Made by a program: the position numbers and the translations under genes. Positions 7,892 to 15,635 of a DNA stretch of 22,600 nucleotides are shown here, one piece after another. Position 1 is the stretch's first letter, and every line of letters begins with the position of its first letter. Under the pieces are notes generated by a model. The model made no database searches, had not been told where the DNA came from, and saw only the letters and a program-made list of their open reading frames with translations. Where the stretch lies: contig JAZRYR010000039.1 of assembly GCA_045600845.1 (NCBI GenBank), positions 1-22,600 on the forward strand, written 5' to 3'. This DNA is from RGIG5612 sp045600845 (GTDB lineage Bacteria; Bacillota; Clostridia; Lachnospirales; Lachnospiraceae).

Positions 7892-8395
7892 ATCGACAAT
7901 TTAATTAATGAACAAATTAAGGAGAAAGAAGTCAGATTAATCGGCCTGTCCGGTGAGCAGATCGGAATTGTTTCCATCGAGGAAGCAAGAGCAAAAGCAG
8001 ATGAGGCTGGTGTTGATTTAGTTTTGATTGCTCCAAAAGCTGAACCACCTGTATGCAGGATTATCGACTACGGAAAATTCCGTTACGAGCAGCTGAGAAA
8101 AGAAAAAGAAGCAAAGAAGAAACAAAAAACAATCGAAATCAAGGAAATCCGCCTTTCCCCGAATATCGATTTAAACGATATTAAAACAAAGGCGAATATG
8201 GCCCGCAAGTTCATTGAAAAAGGCGATAAGGTAAAGGTTGCCCTCAGATTCCGAGGCAGAGAGATGTCCCATATGCAGGATAGCAAACATGTATTGGATG
8301 ATTTTGCTGAACTGCTGGCAGATGTTGCCAATGTGGACAAAGCCCCTAAGGTTGAGGGAAGAAACATGGTAATGTTTTTAGTTCAGAAAAAGTAG
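7892..8395 (+). CDS. infC: Translation initiation factor IF-3 (ATC start)
   Basis: IF3, 167 aa, which binds the 30S subunit and polices start-codon choice. The N-terminal domain (about 4-75) begins with the usual INEQIKEKEVRLI and holds the IDYGKFRYEQ signature at 58-67. A Lys-rich linker leads to the C-terminal domain (about 83-167) with KVKVALRFRGREM. The start is taken as ATC at 7892 because of the GGAGGT five bases upstream and because the family N-terminus begins three or four residues later. The frame is also open back to TTG 7706, but that extension runs through the structured leader and attenuator and encodes nothing family-like. A rare start codon on infC is well known (AUU in E. coli) and lets IF3 repress its own translation; the same logic is inferred here. 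It heads infC-rpmI-rplT. Confidence 0.93.
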   Translation: MDNLINEQIKEKEVRLIGLSGEQIGIVSIEEARAKADEAGVDLVLIAPKAEPPVCRIIDYGKFRYEQLRKEKEAKKKQKTIEIKEIRLSPNIDLNDIKTKANMARKFIEKGDKVKVALRFRGREMSHMQDSKHVLDDFAELLADVANVDKAPKVEGRNMVMFLVQKK

Positions 8396-8455
8396 AACTT
8401 TTAGAAAATGTTTTTAGTAGTACAACGATAACAATTTATTTTAGGAGGAATAGAA

Positions 8456-8653
8456 ATGCCAAAGATTAAGACAAAAAGAGCTGCGGCTAAGCGTTTCAAA
8501 AAAACAGCAAATGGAAATCTGAAGAGAAATAAAGCTTATAAGAGCCATATCTTAACAAAGAAGACCACTAAGAGAAAACGTAACCTGAGAAAGGCTACTA
8601 TGACAGATGCTACAAATGTAAAGAACATGAAGAAGATCTTACCATATCTGTAA
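8456..8653 (+). CDS. rpmI: 50S ribosomal protein L35
   Basis: 65 aa, very basic, the full family length. It has the L35 N-terminus MPKIKTKRAAAKRFK and the conserved HILTKKT and KRKRNLRK stretches. AGGAGG at 8443-8448 lies seven bases before the ATG. It is the second gene of the infC operon and so should share the leader attenuation. Confidence 0.97.
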   Translation: MPKIKTKRAAAKRFKKTANGNLKRNKAYKSHILTKKTTKRKRNLRKATMTDATNVKNMKKILPYL

Positions 8654-8685
8654 GAATCTGAAAGGTTTAAAGGAGGAATTAAGAA

Positions 8686-9042
8686 ATGGCAAGAATTAAA
8701 GGCGGACTTAACGCTAAGAAAAAACACAACAGAACATTAAAGCTGGCTAAAGGTTACAGAGGAGCCAGATCAAAACAGTATAGAATCGCGAAACAGTCAG
8801 TTATGAGAGCTCTTACAAGCTCTTATGCAGGAAGAAAGCAGAAAAAACGTCAGTTCAGACAGTTATGGATTGCTCGTATTAACGCAGCAGCTAGAATGAA
8901 CGGCTTATCCTACAGCAAATTTATGTACGGCCTTAAGAACGCAGGCGTTGAAATGAACAGAAAGATGTTAGCAGAACTGGCAGTTAACGATGCAAATGGA
9001 TTTGCAGCATTAGCAGAAACAGCAAAAGCAAATCTTAAATAA
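8686..9042 (+). CDS. rplT: 50S ribosomal protein L20
   Basis: 118 aa, full length, with the family N-terminus (MARIKGG, KKHNRTLKLAKGYRGARSKQYR) and the conserved RKQKKRQFRQLWIARINAAAR region. L20 is needed early in 50S assembly and, in Firmicutes, represses this operon by binding its leader RNA. AGGAGG at 8671-8676 lies nine bases before the ATG. It is followed by a hairpin at 9062-9088. Confidence 0.97.
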   Translation: MARIKGGLNAKKKHNRTLKLAKGYRGARSKQYRIAKQSVMRALTSSYAGRKQKKRQFRQLWIARINAAARMNGLSYSKFMYGLKNAGVEMNRKMLAELAVNDANGFAALAETAKANLK

Positions 9043-9061
9043 TATTGCTTAAATGACAAGT

Positions 9062-9100
9062 AGGCCGGGCGAATTTTTCGTCCGGCTTAAATTGTATTAG
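9062..9100 (+). terminator. Hairpin after rplT, possible weak terminator
   Basis: GCCGGGCGAA (9064-9073) pairs with TTCGTCCGGC (9077-9086) over ten pairs (one G-T) around a TTT loop, with two further weak pairs at the base. The following bases, TTAAATTGTATT, are T-rich but interrupted. It may terminate only partly and let transcription run into glnS, for which I see no convincing promoter of its own. Confidence 0.6.
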
Positions 9101-9111
9101 AGGATACAAAA

Positions 9112-10749
9112 ATGGAAGAAAACAGAGTATCAAAGAATTTCATTGAAAACGAAATTGACAAAGACCTGGCAGAAGGAAGATATGATCATGTGGAAACCAG
9201 ATTTCCTCCGGAACCAAACGGATACCTGCATATTGGTCATGCGAAATCCATCCTTTTAAACTATGGATTAGCAGAAGAATACAACGGAACTTTCAATTTG
9301 CGTTTTGATGATACGAATCCAACGAAGGAAGATGTGGAATTTGTAGAATCCATCAAAGCCGATGTGGAATGGCTGGGTGCGGATTTTGAAGACCGTCTTT
9401 ATTTTGCATCCGATTACTTCGATAAGATGTATGAAGCTGCAATTAAGCTGATCAAAGAAGGCAAGGCTTATGTATGCGACCTGTCTGCAGACGAAATCAA
9501 GGAATACAGAGGCTCCTATGAGACTCCTGGCAAGAACAGTCCTTACAGAGACAGAAGCGTAGAAGAAAATCTTGCTCTCTTTGAAGAGATGAAGAGCGGA
9601 GCCATTGAAGATGGAAAAAGGGTTTTAAGGGCAAAAATCGACATGGCTTCCCCGAATATGAATATGAGAGACCCTGTTATTTATAGAGTAGCTCATGTCA
9701 GTCACCACAGGACCGGAGACAAATGGTGTATCTATCCAATGTATGACTTTGCACATCCGATTGAAGATGCAGTAGAAGGAATTACCCATTCGATCTGTAC
9801 CATGGAATTTGAAGACCATAGACCTTTATATGACTGGGTGGTACAGAATGTTGGGTTTGAACGGCCTCCAAGACAGATTGAGTTTGCGAAAATGTATCTG
9901 ACCGGAGTAATTACCGGCAAGAGATATATCAAACAGCTGGTTGCAGACGGCGTTGTAGATGGATGGGATGATCCGAGGCTTGTTACCATTGCTGCTTTGA
10001 GAAGAAGAGGCTTTACCCCAGAATCCATCCGGATGTTCATTAATCTTTCCGGCGTTGCAAAAGCCCAGAGCTCTTCGGATTATGCAATGTTAGAGTACTG
10101 TGTAAGAGAAGACCTGAAACCGAAGGCTCCTCGTTATATGGCGGTTCTGGACCCAATCAAGCTGGTCATTGATAATTATCCAGAAGGACAGGTGGAATGG
10201 TTGGATGCCACAAACAATCCGGAAAACGAAGAAATGGGAAGCCGAAAGATTCCTTTTGGAAAAGAACTTTACATTGACCGTGATGATTTCATGGAAGAGC
10301 CTCCAAAGAAATATTTCCGTTTATTTCCTGGAAATGAAGTTCGTCTGATGAATGCATATTTTGTAAAATGTGTAGATTACAAGAAGGACGAAAACGGAAA
10401 AATAACGGAAGTTCATGTAACTTACGATCCGGAAACCAAGAGTGGTTCCGGTTTCGAAGGAAGAAAAGTAAAAGGAACGATCCATTGGGTAAGCGCTTCT
10501 CATGCAACAAAATGTGAAGCACGTCTTTACGAGCAGTTAGTGGATGAAGAAAGAAATATCAATCCAAATTCCTTAACTGTTATGGAAGATTGCTATGTAG
10601 AACCGGCATTGGCAGAAGCAAAACCGGGAGATAAATTCCAGTTTGTACGTCATGGATACTTTGGTGTGGATTCAAAGGATACAACCCAAGACAAGTTAGT
10701 ATTCAACCGTATTGTTTCTCTTAAGAGTTCGTTCAAATTACCGAACTAA
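9112..10749 (+). CDS. glnS: Glutaminyl-tRNA synthetase
   Basis: Class I synthetase of 545 aa that charges tRNA-Gln directly. The N-terminus carries PPEPNGYLHIGHAKS, with the HIGH motif at 40-43, followed by LRFDDTNP. The Rossmann core and the GWDDPR/LRRRGFTPESI region are typical of GlnRS. The anticodon-binding beta barrels fill the C-terminal half and end in FNRIVSLKSSFKLPN. At the position of the E. coli MSK (KMSKS) motif it reads V-I-T-G-K-R at 266-271: the lysine (K270) is kept but Met-Ser is replaced by Thr-Gly. AGAGG at 9099-9103 precedes the ATG by eight bases. A direct GlnRS suggests that this host does not depend only on the GatCAB route for Gln-tRNA. Non-discriminating GluRS is ruled out by the GlnRS-like C-terminal domains. 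Confidence 0.95.
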   Translation: MEENRVSKNFIENEIDKDLAEGRYDHVETRFPPEPNGYLHIGHAKSILLNYGLAEEYNGTFNLRFDDTNPTKEDVEFVESIKADVEWLGADFEDRLYFASDYFDKMYEAAIKLIKEGKAYVCDLSADEIKEYRGSYETPGKNSPYRDRSVEENLALFEEMKSGAIEDGKRVLRAKIDMASPNMNMRDPVIYRVAHVSHHRTGDKWCIYPMYDFAHPIEDAVEGITHSICTMEFEDHRPLYDWVVQNVGFERPPRQIEFAKMYLTGVITGKRYIKQLVADGVVDGWDDPRLVTIAALRRRGFTPESIRMFINLSGVAKAQSSSDYAMLEYCVREDLKPKAPRYMAVLDPIKLVIDNYPEGQVEWLDATNNPENEEMGSRKIPFGKELYIDRDDFMEEPPKKYFRLFPGNEVRLMNAYFVKCVDYKKDENGKITEVHVTYDPETKSGSGFEGRKVKGTIHWVSASHATKCEARLYEQLVDEERNINPNSLTVMEDCYVEPALAEAKPGDKFQFVRHGYFGVDSKDTTQDKLVFNRIVSLKSSFKLPN

Positions 10750-10761
10750 ACAAGTATTTAG

Positions 10762-10810
10762 GGCGTGGGATTTCTGAAATATCAGGGTTTCCACGCCTTT
10801 TTATTTCTTT
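10762..10810 (+). terminator. Intrinsic terminator after glnS
   Basis: GGCGTGG (10762-10768) pairs with CCACGCC (10791-10797), enclosing a loop that can itself fold (CTGA with TCAG), and is followed by TTTTTATTTCTTT. It is a strong Rho-independent shape that ends immediately before the next start codon. Confidence 0.85.
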
Positions 10811-12655
10811 ATGATTTCAATTATTCTTTCAACACTGATGCTGCTTTTGACTGCGGCAGCTATAGGAATCCTTACAGATAGAAAGACAGAGGAATGTGTT
10901 CCGTTTGCATTCTTGGGAACCTGTTTTTGTCTGTATATTTTTTATTGTCTGAATATTCTCGTAGTTGGAAGAATGATGGTGTATTTATTAATGGCCGTAT
11001 CGGTGGTCCTTGCAGTCTGCAAACTACAAAAAGAGAAGAAAAAAGAAGAATGGTTAAAAAATATTTTCACGCCGGCAGTTGCAGCATTTCTCTTGTTATC
11101 CATCTTCTTCTGTATATATTCCTTTAACTTAAAACCAGCAGTATGGGATGAACTGCGTCTCTGGTCCGCGATGCCCAAGGCTCTTCACTTTTCACCGCAT
11201 CTACAGGTAGGGGAGGGCTCTCTTCTTTATACAACGATGCAGTCTTATCCACCGGGAATGGCGCTGCTGACATATTTCCTTACGGCTTTACAAGAAACTT
11301 ATTATGAATTCTCTCCATTTTTTGGAACAGCTGTTTTCGGGTTGGCCTTAGTTTTGCTCGCTTTTAAAAATGTTAACTGGAAGAAATGGATATTAGTGGT
11401 TCCGGCGCTAATCGTTTTTTTACTGATGCCGGCATTATTATCCATTAATGGCAGCGGAGCAAGTGGTGACTGGGCGTATTATTACCTGAGTCTGTTTATT
11501 GATCCTGTTATAGGGTTATTATTTGGATTCGGTATTTATCTGGCGGTCAATCGACCTTTTAGTACCAGATTTTCGACCATAGAGTTCGCTTTTTGTTTGT
11601 TTATGTTACCGGCGCTAAAAAATACCGGAGCAATGTATGGGGCGGTTGTATTTCTTGTTGCTATCGTTATTGCGTTATTGGAAAAGAGAAAAAAAGAATG
11701 TTTACAAGGTCTTCCAACTATTCTTATGCTGGCAGCTTCTTATTTTTCCTGGCAGCTGATGATTCATACAAAGGGTACAGGAGAATTTATTGATTTTAAT
11801 GTTACCGGAATCTCTATGCAGAAAATATCTAACGTTGTCTCAGGTATTACCGTTTGGGGAAAACTTCCGTTTCTTTGGATTGCCTTATTCTTCCTGATTG
11901 TGGGACTCCTTATGACTCTTTGTCTGAAAGATATTGGCAAAAAATCAGCATTGACGGCTGGATTGGGAATCTTAGCTGGAGCATTGTTCTTTTTCTTTGG
12001 ATACACCAGTCATTATGGAACCATGATTTCCTCCATTCACCGTTATACCCAAACGTTGACCTTTGCAATGTTTATCTATCTTTTTATGCGACTTTTGATC
12101 TATGCAGGGGAGCATATTGAGATAAAAAAGAAATCCGGAATTATAATCGCAGGAATCGTGGAACTGATTCTTTGTATTGTTGCTGTAATGATAATGAACG
12201 TCTATAAAACAAACCAGTACCAGAATAAAGCATATGAAGAAATAAAAAATCAGATACAGGATTTCAGCCAGAAAGTAGAACAAGACAAGGACAAACAAGA
12301 ACCTGCCAAATGCTATCTGGCTTTAGGCGGAGAAATCTGGAAACAGTCCCAGAGACATGAAACCTATTATCAGAATGCGGTGGGAACGGGAATCGATATC
12401 AAGAATATCTGGTGTGATAAGTTGTATAACGAGGCAGATTGGGGAGAAATCACCGATCTGGATGAAATGACGGATATCTGGGCGGCAAGTCTTTCCGAAC
12501 AGCATTATGAATATGTGTTGGTCGTAGGTCCGGATGAAGAAATAAAATCGGCTGTTCATAAGATTTCTCCATCTATTCTGGTTGAAGGAAACCAGATACT
12601 GAAGGTGGAAGAAGGAACGGGGAAATATCCGGTTCGTTTTCAAATAGTTCATTAA
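10811..12655 (+). CDS. Multi-pass membrane protein, GT-C glycosyltransferase-like
   Basis: 614 aa with roughly a dozen hydrophobic segments up to about residue 465 and a soluble, mixed-charge C-terminal part (about 470-614). I do not recognise a named family. Several features recall GT-C membrane glycosyltransferases: an acidic pair D113-E114 (VWDELRLW) in the first large extracytoplasmic loop, the YPPG turn at 146-149 followed by a helix, and a conserved-looking GDWAYYYLSLFIDP at 219-232. The polar tail contains Lys/Gln/Asp-rich sequence that may be a linker. The ATG lies directly after the T-run of the glnS terminator, with no ribosome binding site, so its expression is unclear. The next in-frame ATG (10838) has none either and would cut the first helix. 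Predicted role: lipid-linked sugar transfer at the envelope; an unrelated polytopic protein is possible. Confidence 0.75.
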   Translation: MISIILSTLMLLLTAAAIGILTDRKTEECVPFAFLGTCFCLYIFYCLNILVVGRMMVYLLMAVSVVLAVCKLQKEKKKEEWLKNIFTPAVAAFLLLSIFFCIYSFNLKPAVWDELRLWSAMPKALHFSPHLQVGEGSLLYTTMQSYPPGMALLTYFLTALQETYYEFSPFFGTAVFGLALVLLAFKNVNWKKWILVVPALIVFLLMPALLSINGSGASGDWAYYYLSLFIDPVIGLLFGFGIYLAVNRPFSTRFSTIEFAFCLFMLPALKNTGAMYGAVVFLVAIVIALLEKRKKECLQGLPTILMLAASYFSWQLMIHTKGTGEFIDFNVTGISMQKISNVVSGITVWGKLPFLWIALFFLIVGLLMTLCLKDIGKKSALTAGLGILAGALFFFFGYTSHYGTMISSIHRYTQTLTFAMFIYLFMRLLIYAGEHIEIKKKSGIIIAGIVELILCIVAVMIMNVYKTNQYQNKAYEEIKNQIQDFSQKVEQDKDKQEPAKCYLALGGEIWKQSQRHETYYQNAVGTGIDIKNIWCDKLYNEADWGEITDLDEMTDIWAASLSEQHYEYVLVVGPDEEIKSAVHKISPSILVEGNQILKVEEGTGKYPVRFQIVH

Positions 12656-12669
12656 AAAGACAGAAAATA

Positions 12670-12678
12670 TGTTATAAT
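12670..12678 (+). promoter_or_regulatory. Extended -10 promoter of the phosphatase gene
   Basis: TGTTATAAT is a perfect extended -10 (TG-N-TATAAT). No good -35 lies 16-18 bases upstream; the best is CATTAA at the end of the preceding gene. Transcription should start near 12685, leaving about 60 untranslated bases. Confidence 0.7.
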
Positions 12679-12744
12679 ACATTGTTGTGTTAGCTTGGCA
12701 GCAACATATGTTCCGAGAAACATACATAGAGGAGAGTAGAATTT

Positions 12745-14202
12745 ATGGCACCAGTTAAAAAATTTAAAGATACCTTATTGGACAAAATCACCCATGCCAT
12801 CGGGTTAGGCAATGTTTTTGCCGCAAATGAAATTGCGGCGAATATGATGCTTGGAATCGTAAATATCATCATTGTCATTCTGATGATTTGCTGTTTATTT
12901 CTGAATGAAATCGGAGTATTTACCGCCGATAAGATGGATATGAGGATTGCGGTTCTTATTGCTGTTATCCTGGAAATTCCGGCCATTATCCTGAACCGGA
13001 CCTTTGCGGGTGCCAAAAGATGGCTGAAATTCATGCTTATGGGAACCATCGTTATTCTTTGTGCTGTACTGTCCAGTATTTTAGGACATAATGTTACTTT
13101 GGTTATGGCGCTTCCGGTTGTCTTAAGCGTGCGTTATTGTGAAGACAAATTTTGTAAATTCACGACAATGCTTACAACGGTATTCTTTACTGCTGCAGCT
13201 GTTGCCAATGCATATTTGGGCATACTGAATTTAAATGCTGTAAAAGTACTGGGCTCAAATGACCTTCATGTTGTTACAAGTTTAAGAGATGCAGTAATTG
13301 CTGCAGGCTATGATCAGCTGGAGTATCTGAAGAGCATAATTATTAACGATTATATTCCTCGTTACCTTGTATTTTTTGTAATTGCGTTCTGCTGTGTCAA
13401 AATTGCAAAACGTGGATGGGAAATGGTAGAAATCCAGAATAAAGTTACCATGGAAAATTCCCGTATTGAAACGGAGCTGAACCTGGCCAGGGATATCCAG
13501 ACCAGCATGCTTCCATGTACGTTTCCGGCTTTTCCGGATCATGATTATATTCAGCTGTATGCGAAGAATATAACTGCGAAAGAAGTTGGCGGAGACTTCT
13601 ATGATTACTTTTCCATTGATGATGAACATATTGCCATTGTTATGGCGGATGTTTCCGGAAAAGGCGTTGGCGCGGCCCTGTTTATGACAATTGCAAAAAT
13701 TGTTATTAAGAATCAGTTGCAGTCCGGGCTGACGACAGCTCAGGCTATGACTTTTGCCAACCGCCTGCTTTGTGAGAATAATAATGCAGGACTGTTTGTT
13801 ACGACTTGGGTGGGAATCTATGACATATCTACCAGAGAATTGAACTTTACCAATGCAGGACATAATCCTCCTGTTATATATCGCAATGGAGAAGGGTGCA
13901 GCTATCTGAAAGATCGTCATGGTCTGGTGCTGGCAGGAATGGAAGGTTCCAGATATCGTGAGAGCAACATCAAATTGAATCCGGGAGATCTGATTTTCCT
14001 TTACACCGATGGTGTAACAGAGGCTATCAATAGCAAAGAGGAACTCTTTGGGGAGGACAGATTACTGGAAACTTTAAACAATCATACTTCATCCAGCGCG
14101 CAGGAGCAGGTAGAAAATGTATTAAAAACTGTCAATGAATTTACAGGGGATACGGAACAGTTTGACGATATTACCATGCTTTGCATGCGAATCGGCGGAT
14201 GA
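12745..14202 (+). CDS. Membrane-bound PP2C phosphatase, RsbU/SpoIIE type
   Basis: 485 aa. About six hydrophobic segments fill residues 35-222. A helical linker at 229-257 ends in the LARDIQTSMLP motif typical of RsbU/SpoIIE regulators. The PP2C domain (about 265-485) has the metal-binding acidic residues in place: GGDFYD (282-287, D284), ADVSGKG (301-307, D302), YTDGVTEA (420-427, D422) and DDITML (474-479), plus AGHNPP at 371-376. It should be an active Ser/Thr phosphatase acting on the cytoplasmic side. In known systems the substrate is an anti-anti-sigma factor (SpoIIAA/RsbV), and dephosphorylation releases a sigma factor. No such partner gene is next to it. It is shorter than B. subtilis SpoIIE (over 800 aa, about ten helices), so it is probably a separate signalling phosphatase. 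GGAG at 12731-12734 precedes the ATG by ten bases. The gene is single, with its own promoter and terminator. Confidence 0.92.
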   Translation: MAPVKKFKDTLLDKITHAIGLGNVFAANEIAANMMLGIVNIIIVILMICCLFLNEIGVFTADKMDMRIAVLIAVILEIPAIILNRTFAGAKRWLKFMLMGTIVILCAVLSSILGHNVTLVMALPVVLSVRYCEDKFCKFTTMLTTVFFTAAAVANAYLGILNLNAVKVLGSNDLHVVTSLRDAVIAAGYDQLEYLKSIIINDYIPRYLVFFVIAFCCVKIAKRGWEMVEIQNKVTMENSRIETELNLARDIQTSMLPCTFPAFPDHDYIQLYAKNITAKEVGGDFYDYFSIDDEHIAIVMADVSGKGVGAALFMTIAKIVIKNQLQSGLTTAQAMTFANRLLCENNNAGLFVTTWVGIYDISTRELNFTNAGHNPPVIYRNGEGCSYLKDRHGLVLAGMEGSRYRESNIKLNPGDLIFLYTDGVTEAINSKEELFGEDRLLETLNNHTSSSAQEQVENVLKTVNEFTGDTEQFDDITMLCMRIGG

Positions 14203-14231
14203 TTCTGTTTCAATATGTTCCGCTTTTCAGG

Positions 14232-14258
14232 GCCATCAGTTTATTCTGATGGCTTTTT
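14232..14258 (+). terminator. Intrinsic terminator after the phosphatase gene
   Basis: Perfect 8-bp stem GCCATCAG (14232-14239) with CTGATGGC (14246-14253), loop TTTATT, followed by TTTTT. It separates the phosphatase gene from the arginine operon. Confidence 0.93.
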
Positions 14259-14279
14259 GCATAAAAAACAATATAAAAT

Positions 14280-14328
14280 GAATAATATGTATAAAATGTG
14301 ACTAAAACACGAATAACATGCATAAAAT
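14280..14328 (+). promoter_or_regulatory. Paired 18-base repeats, candidate ArgR operator
   Basis: Two direct copies of GAATAAYATGYATAAAAT occur at 14280-14297 and 14311-14328, identical at 16 of 18 positions. The starts are 31 bases apart, close to three helical turns. The second copy ends two bases before the -35 box of the argG promoter. The AT-rich half-sites (TGAATA, TGTATA, TGCATA) resemble ARG boxes bound by ArgR/AhrC, which recognises such elements in pairs. ArgR binding is inferred from resemblance and position only. Confidence 0.6.
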
Positions 14329-14330
14329 CA

Positions 14331-14359
14331 TTGACAAATGAAGAAAAAAGGATAATAAT
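14331..14359 (+). promoter_or_regulatory. argG: Sigma-A promoter of the arginine operon
   Basis: TTGACA (14331-14336) is followed after 17 bases by AATAAT (14354-14359), which overlaps TAATAA at a 16-base spacing. The -35 is perfect and the -10 is fair. Transcription should begin near 14366, about 35 bases before argG. Confidence 0.75.
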
Positions 14360-14400
14360 GCGAAACAACAGATTAATTGCGAAAAAATGGAGGAATAGCA

Positions 14401-15627
14401 ATGGATAAAAGTAAAATCAAAAAAGTCGTTTTAGCATATTCAGGAGGCTTGGATACATCGATCATCATCCCTTGGTTAAAAGAAAACTACAATAACTGCG
14501 AAGTTATCGCTGTTTCCGGCAATGTTGGGCAGGCAGACGAGCTGGAAGGTCTGGAAGAAAAAGCTTTAAAGACCGGCGCTTCCAAACTTTATATTGAAGA
14601 TCTGACCGATGAATTTGTAGATGATTTCATTATTCCAACCGTTCAGGCTGGCGCTTTGTATGAAGAGTACATGTTAGGTACATCCTTCGCACGTCCTGTA
14701 ATTGGTAAGAGACTTGCAGAAATCGCCCTGAAAGAAGGCGCAGATGCCATTGCCCATGGCTGCACAGGTAAAGGAAATGATCAGGTTCGTTTTGAACTGG
14801 CGATTAAACGTTTTGCACCGGATATGCCGATCATCGCTCCATGGCGTGAGTGGGACATTAAATCCCGTGAAGAAGAAATCGATTATGCAGAAGCACATAA
14901 TATTCCTCTTAAAATAACCCGTGAAACAAACTATTCCAAAGATAAAAATATGTGGCATCTTTCTCATGAAGGTTTAGACCTGGAAGACGCAGGAAATGAG
15001 CCATTATATGAAAAACCGGGATTTCTGGAGATGGGTGTTTCTCCTATGGATGCTCCGGATGAGCCTACCTACATTACCATGGATTTTGAAAAAGGCGTTC
15101 CGGTAGCTTTAAATGATCAGAAGATGAGTGCAAAAGACATTATTCTTGCACTGAATGATATCGGTGGAAAGAATGGTATCGGTCTTCTGGATATTATTGA
15201 GAACCGTCTGGTTGGTATGAAGTGCAGGGGCGTATATGAAACTCCTGGTGGTGCAATCCTTTACTTCGCACATAACTACTTAGAGACTCTGACTCTGGAT
15301 AAGATGACGGCTCATAAGAAACAGGAACTGGCTTTAACCTTTGCAGATCTGGTTTATAACGGACAATGGTTCACACCTTTAAGAGAAGCTCTTTCCGCAT
15401 TTGTGGAATCCACACAGCAGCATGTAACAGGTAAAGTAAAACTGAAATTATATAAAGGCAATATCATTAAAGCCGGCGTTTGGTCAGATTGGGCGCTGTA
15501 TTCCGAAGAATTAGCAACCTTTGGTGAAGACAACGTATATAATCAGGCAGACTCCGCAGGATTCATTAACCTTTTCGGACTTCCAATTTCCGTTCAGGCT
15601 AAAGTTGAAGCAAAAAATAATAAGTAA
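14401..15627 (+). CDS. argG: Argininosuccinate synthase
   Basis: Joins citrulline and aspartate with ATP to form argininosuccinate; 408 aa, the normal length. The ATP-pyrophosphatase loop SGGLDTS lies at residues 14-20, and the family motif HGCTGKGNDQVRFE follows near residue 120. The ATG at 14401 is chosen over the in-frame TTG at 14377 because GGAGG (14389-14393) lies seven bases before 14401 and the family N-terminus (KKVVLAYSGGLDTS) begins there. It is the first gene of the arginine operon, directly under the promoter with the paired repeats. Leading the operon with argG, a late step, while argH is not adjacent, is worth noting. Confidence 0.97.
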   Translation: MDKSKIKKVVLAYSGGLDTSIIIPWLKENYNNCEVIAVSGNVGQADELEGLEEKALKTGASKLYIEDLTDEFVDDFIIPTVQAGALYEEYMLGTSFARPVIGKRLAEIALKEGADAIAHGCTGKGNDQVRFELAIKRFAPDMPIIAPWREWDIKSREEEIDYAEAHNIPLKITRETNYSKDKNMWHLSHEGLDLEDAGNEPLYEKPGFLEMGVSPMDAPDEPTYITMDFEKGVPVALNDQKMSAKDIILALNDIGGKNGIGLLDIIENRLVGMKCRGVYETPGGAILYFAHNYLETLTLDKMTAHKKQELALTFADLVYNGQWFTPLREALSAFVESTQQHVTGKVKLKLYKGNIIKAGVWSDWALYSEELATFGEDNVYNQADSAGFINLFGLPISVQAKVEAKNNK

Positions 15628-15635
15628 GGTACAAA

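Noticed and set aside
12707..12724. Small hairpin TATGTT/AACATA before the phosphatase ribosome site
   Set aside because: Only six AT-rich pairs, not covering the ribosome site, with no sign of a ligand-binding structure. It is likely to be chance.
14377..14400. Alternative TTG start of argG
   Set aside because: It would include the argG ribosome binding site in the coding region and add residues absent from the family.
14358..14408. Short leader peptide (16 codons with three Arg codons) before argG
   Set aside because: Its ATG overlaps the -10 box and lies upstream of the predicted transcription start, so it would not be in the message. It has no ribosome site, and no attenuator hairpin follows.
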